NCBI GenBank assembly: GCA_014324045.1
Contig: JACOMY010000007.1
Coordinates: 24,990-88,989 of the forward strand
Reading direction: 5' to 3'
Origin: Rhodospirillales bacterium
Lineage (GTDB): Bacteria > Pseudomonadota > Alphaproteobacteria > Kiloniellales > JACOMY01
Length of the DNA: 64,000 nucleotides
Positions within the stretch are counted from its first letter, which is position 1; each line of letters opens with the position of its first letter. Positions 63,488 through 64,000 of this stretch are shown one piece after another. The position numbers were made by a program, and so were the translations under genes. The notes beneath the pieces are model-generated. The model saw only the letters and a list, made by a program, of their open reading frames with translations. It did not search any database and was not told where the DNA came from.

Positions 63488-63715
63488 GGAACGGCCCGCC
63501 GCCTGTTCGTAGGCGCGTTGCATAGTCTTCGGATCTTCGAGCAGGCGCAGGTCCTCCTCGTAGGTCCGGCTCTCGGCGGTCATCTGGATTACATGCCAGC
63601 CGGCCCAAAAGATCACGGCGGCGATTACCAGAAGGCCCTCAATCCCGACGAAGGGATAGATGGGACCGATGGTGTTCAGATCGACGGCCCAGCTCTCAAC
63701 ATGTGTGGTACTCAT
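63479..63715 (-). CDS. Small single-pass membrane protein downstream of a transporter gene
   Basis: The 78-residue protein has a polar N-terminus (MSTTHVESWAVDLNTIG), one membrane helix (GIEGLLVIAAVIFWAGWHVI) and a charged C-terminal helix (YEEDLRLLEDPKTMQRAYEQ). It lies 29 bases after the transporter gene on the same strand and before a strong terminator, so it is likely co-expressed. A small accessory subunit of the transporter is possible. Confidence 0.6.
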   Translation of the reverse strand: MSTTHVESWAVDLNTIGPIYPFVGIEGLLVIAAVIFWAGWHVIQMTAESRTYEEDLRLLEDPKTMQRAYEQAAGRSKD

Positions 63716-63744
63716 CTGCTTGCTCCTTTACTTTGAGTGCCGTC

Positions 63745-64000
63745 TCAGGAGATCAGGCCGTGACGGCGGGCTTCTTCCTTTTCTGCCTCGTTCACGTCCT
63801 CTTCGGAGAGATAGCGGTCGCGGTAGTCGGCGAAGTCGAGACCGGCCAACTCCAGCTTCTCGGGAATGCGCAAGACCCCGGCCTTCTTCAGGATGCCGGC
63901 CAGGATGAAGGCCGGCAGGAAGCCCAGAACCCAGAACACGATCACCGCACCGATGAACTGTCCCCAAGGCGTGATGGGCGCGTAGCCCTCGAAGGGCGAC
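63745..64000 (-). CDS. C-terminal end of a probable ammonium transporter (Amt family), truncated by the window edge
   Basis: The visible 84 residues read ITPWGQFIGAVIVFWVLGFL, a final membrane helix, then LKKAGVLRIPEKLELAGLDF and a charged tail ending RRHGLIS. This resembles the last helix and cytoplasmic tail of Amt proteins (LRVP..EL.GLD). The tail is longer than in E. coli AmtB. The assignment rests on the tail only. Confidence 0.5.
   Translation of the reverse strand, partial: SPFEGYAPITPWGQFIGAVIVFWVLGFLPAFILAGILKKAGVLRIPEKLELAGLDFADYRDRYLSEEDVNEAEKEEARRHGLIS

Overview
The window is GC-rich, gene-dense chromosomal DNA from an alphaproteobacterium, probably Rhodospirillales-like and marine or saline in lifestyle. 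Supporting gene content is sdhCDAB, a kdsB-pheA pair beside a membrane-anchored c-type cytochrome, hisN next to yejABEF, secB, a TrcR/DUF1013 cell-cycle regulator, and an ECF sigma factor with a ChrR-type anti-sigma factor. I saw no rRNA, tRNA, CRISPR array, complete insertion sequence or prophage.

Layout. 0-2.6 kb: end of a phosphotransferase gene and a dimethylglycine/sarcosine dehydrogenase-like FAD-GcvT enzyme. 2.7-3.4 kb: a 55-residue metallothionein (too short for the ORF track) coupled to an SmtB/ArsR repressor. 3.4-12.9 kb: a zone of gene decay (hemN, a BetI-like tetR, a second potD, a dddP-like M24 gene, an ABM monooxygenase) between intact genes for a PotD-like binding protein, ChrR, ECF sigma, a histidine kinase, SecB and TrcR. 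12.9-21.1 kb: a DmdB-like acyl-CoA ligase, a Rieske oxygenase, a Pot-type ABC transporter lacking a local binding protein, an asparaginase and a quinone oxidoreductase. 21.3-23.1 kb: an AT-rich patch with a frameshifted periplasmic TagO-like gene and a PGN_0703-type nuclease.

23.2-36.4 kb is the catabolic core. A leftward operon encodes two FAD amine oxidoreductases separated by two tiny overlapping ORFs. Facing it is an AraC regulator followed by both N,N-dimethylformamidase subunits and a complete Liv/Fmd-type ABC importer (binding protein, two ATPases, two permeases). This reads as uptake and hydrolysis of short-chain amides to a methylamine and formate, with N-methyl-amine oxidation nearby. 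The substrate range is inferred.

36.4-45.2 kb: a 1251-residue glycosyltransferase-containing protein divergent from gmd-fcl-manC (GDP-mannose to GDP-L-fucose), then a surface lipoprotein gene with a G9 tract and a 21-bp repeat. 45.3-62.2 kb: housekeeping and metabolism (rlmN, pheA, kdsB, dihaem cytochrome, hisN, yejABEF, ghrA-like, sdhBADC read leftward, a proline racemase-family gene with small coupled ORFs). 62.5-64 kb: a lipoprotein, a small membrane protein and the end of a probable ammonium transporter gene. Two of these genes end in near-identical stop-plus-terminator modules.

The recurring theme is methylated nitrogen and sulfur osmolytes: dimethylglycine-type oxidation, BetI-like operators on an oxygenase/transport system, dead DddP, DmdB-like ligase, formamidase and ammonium transport. 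All calls come from reading the sequence only; no searches were run.
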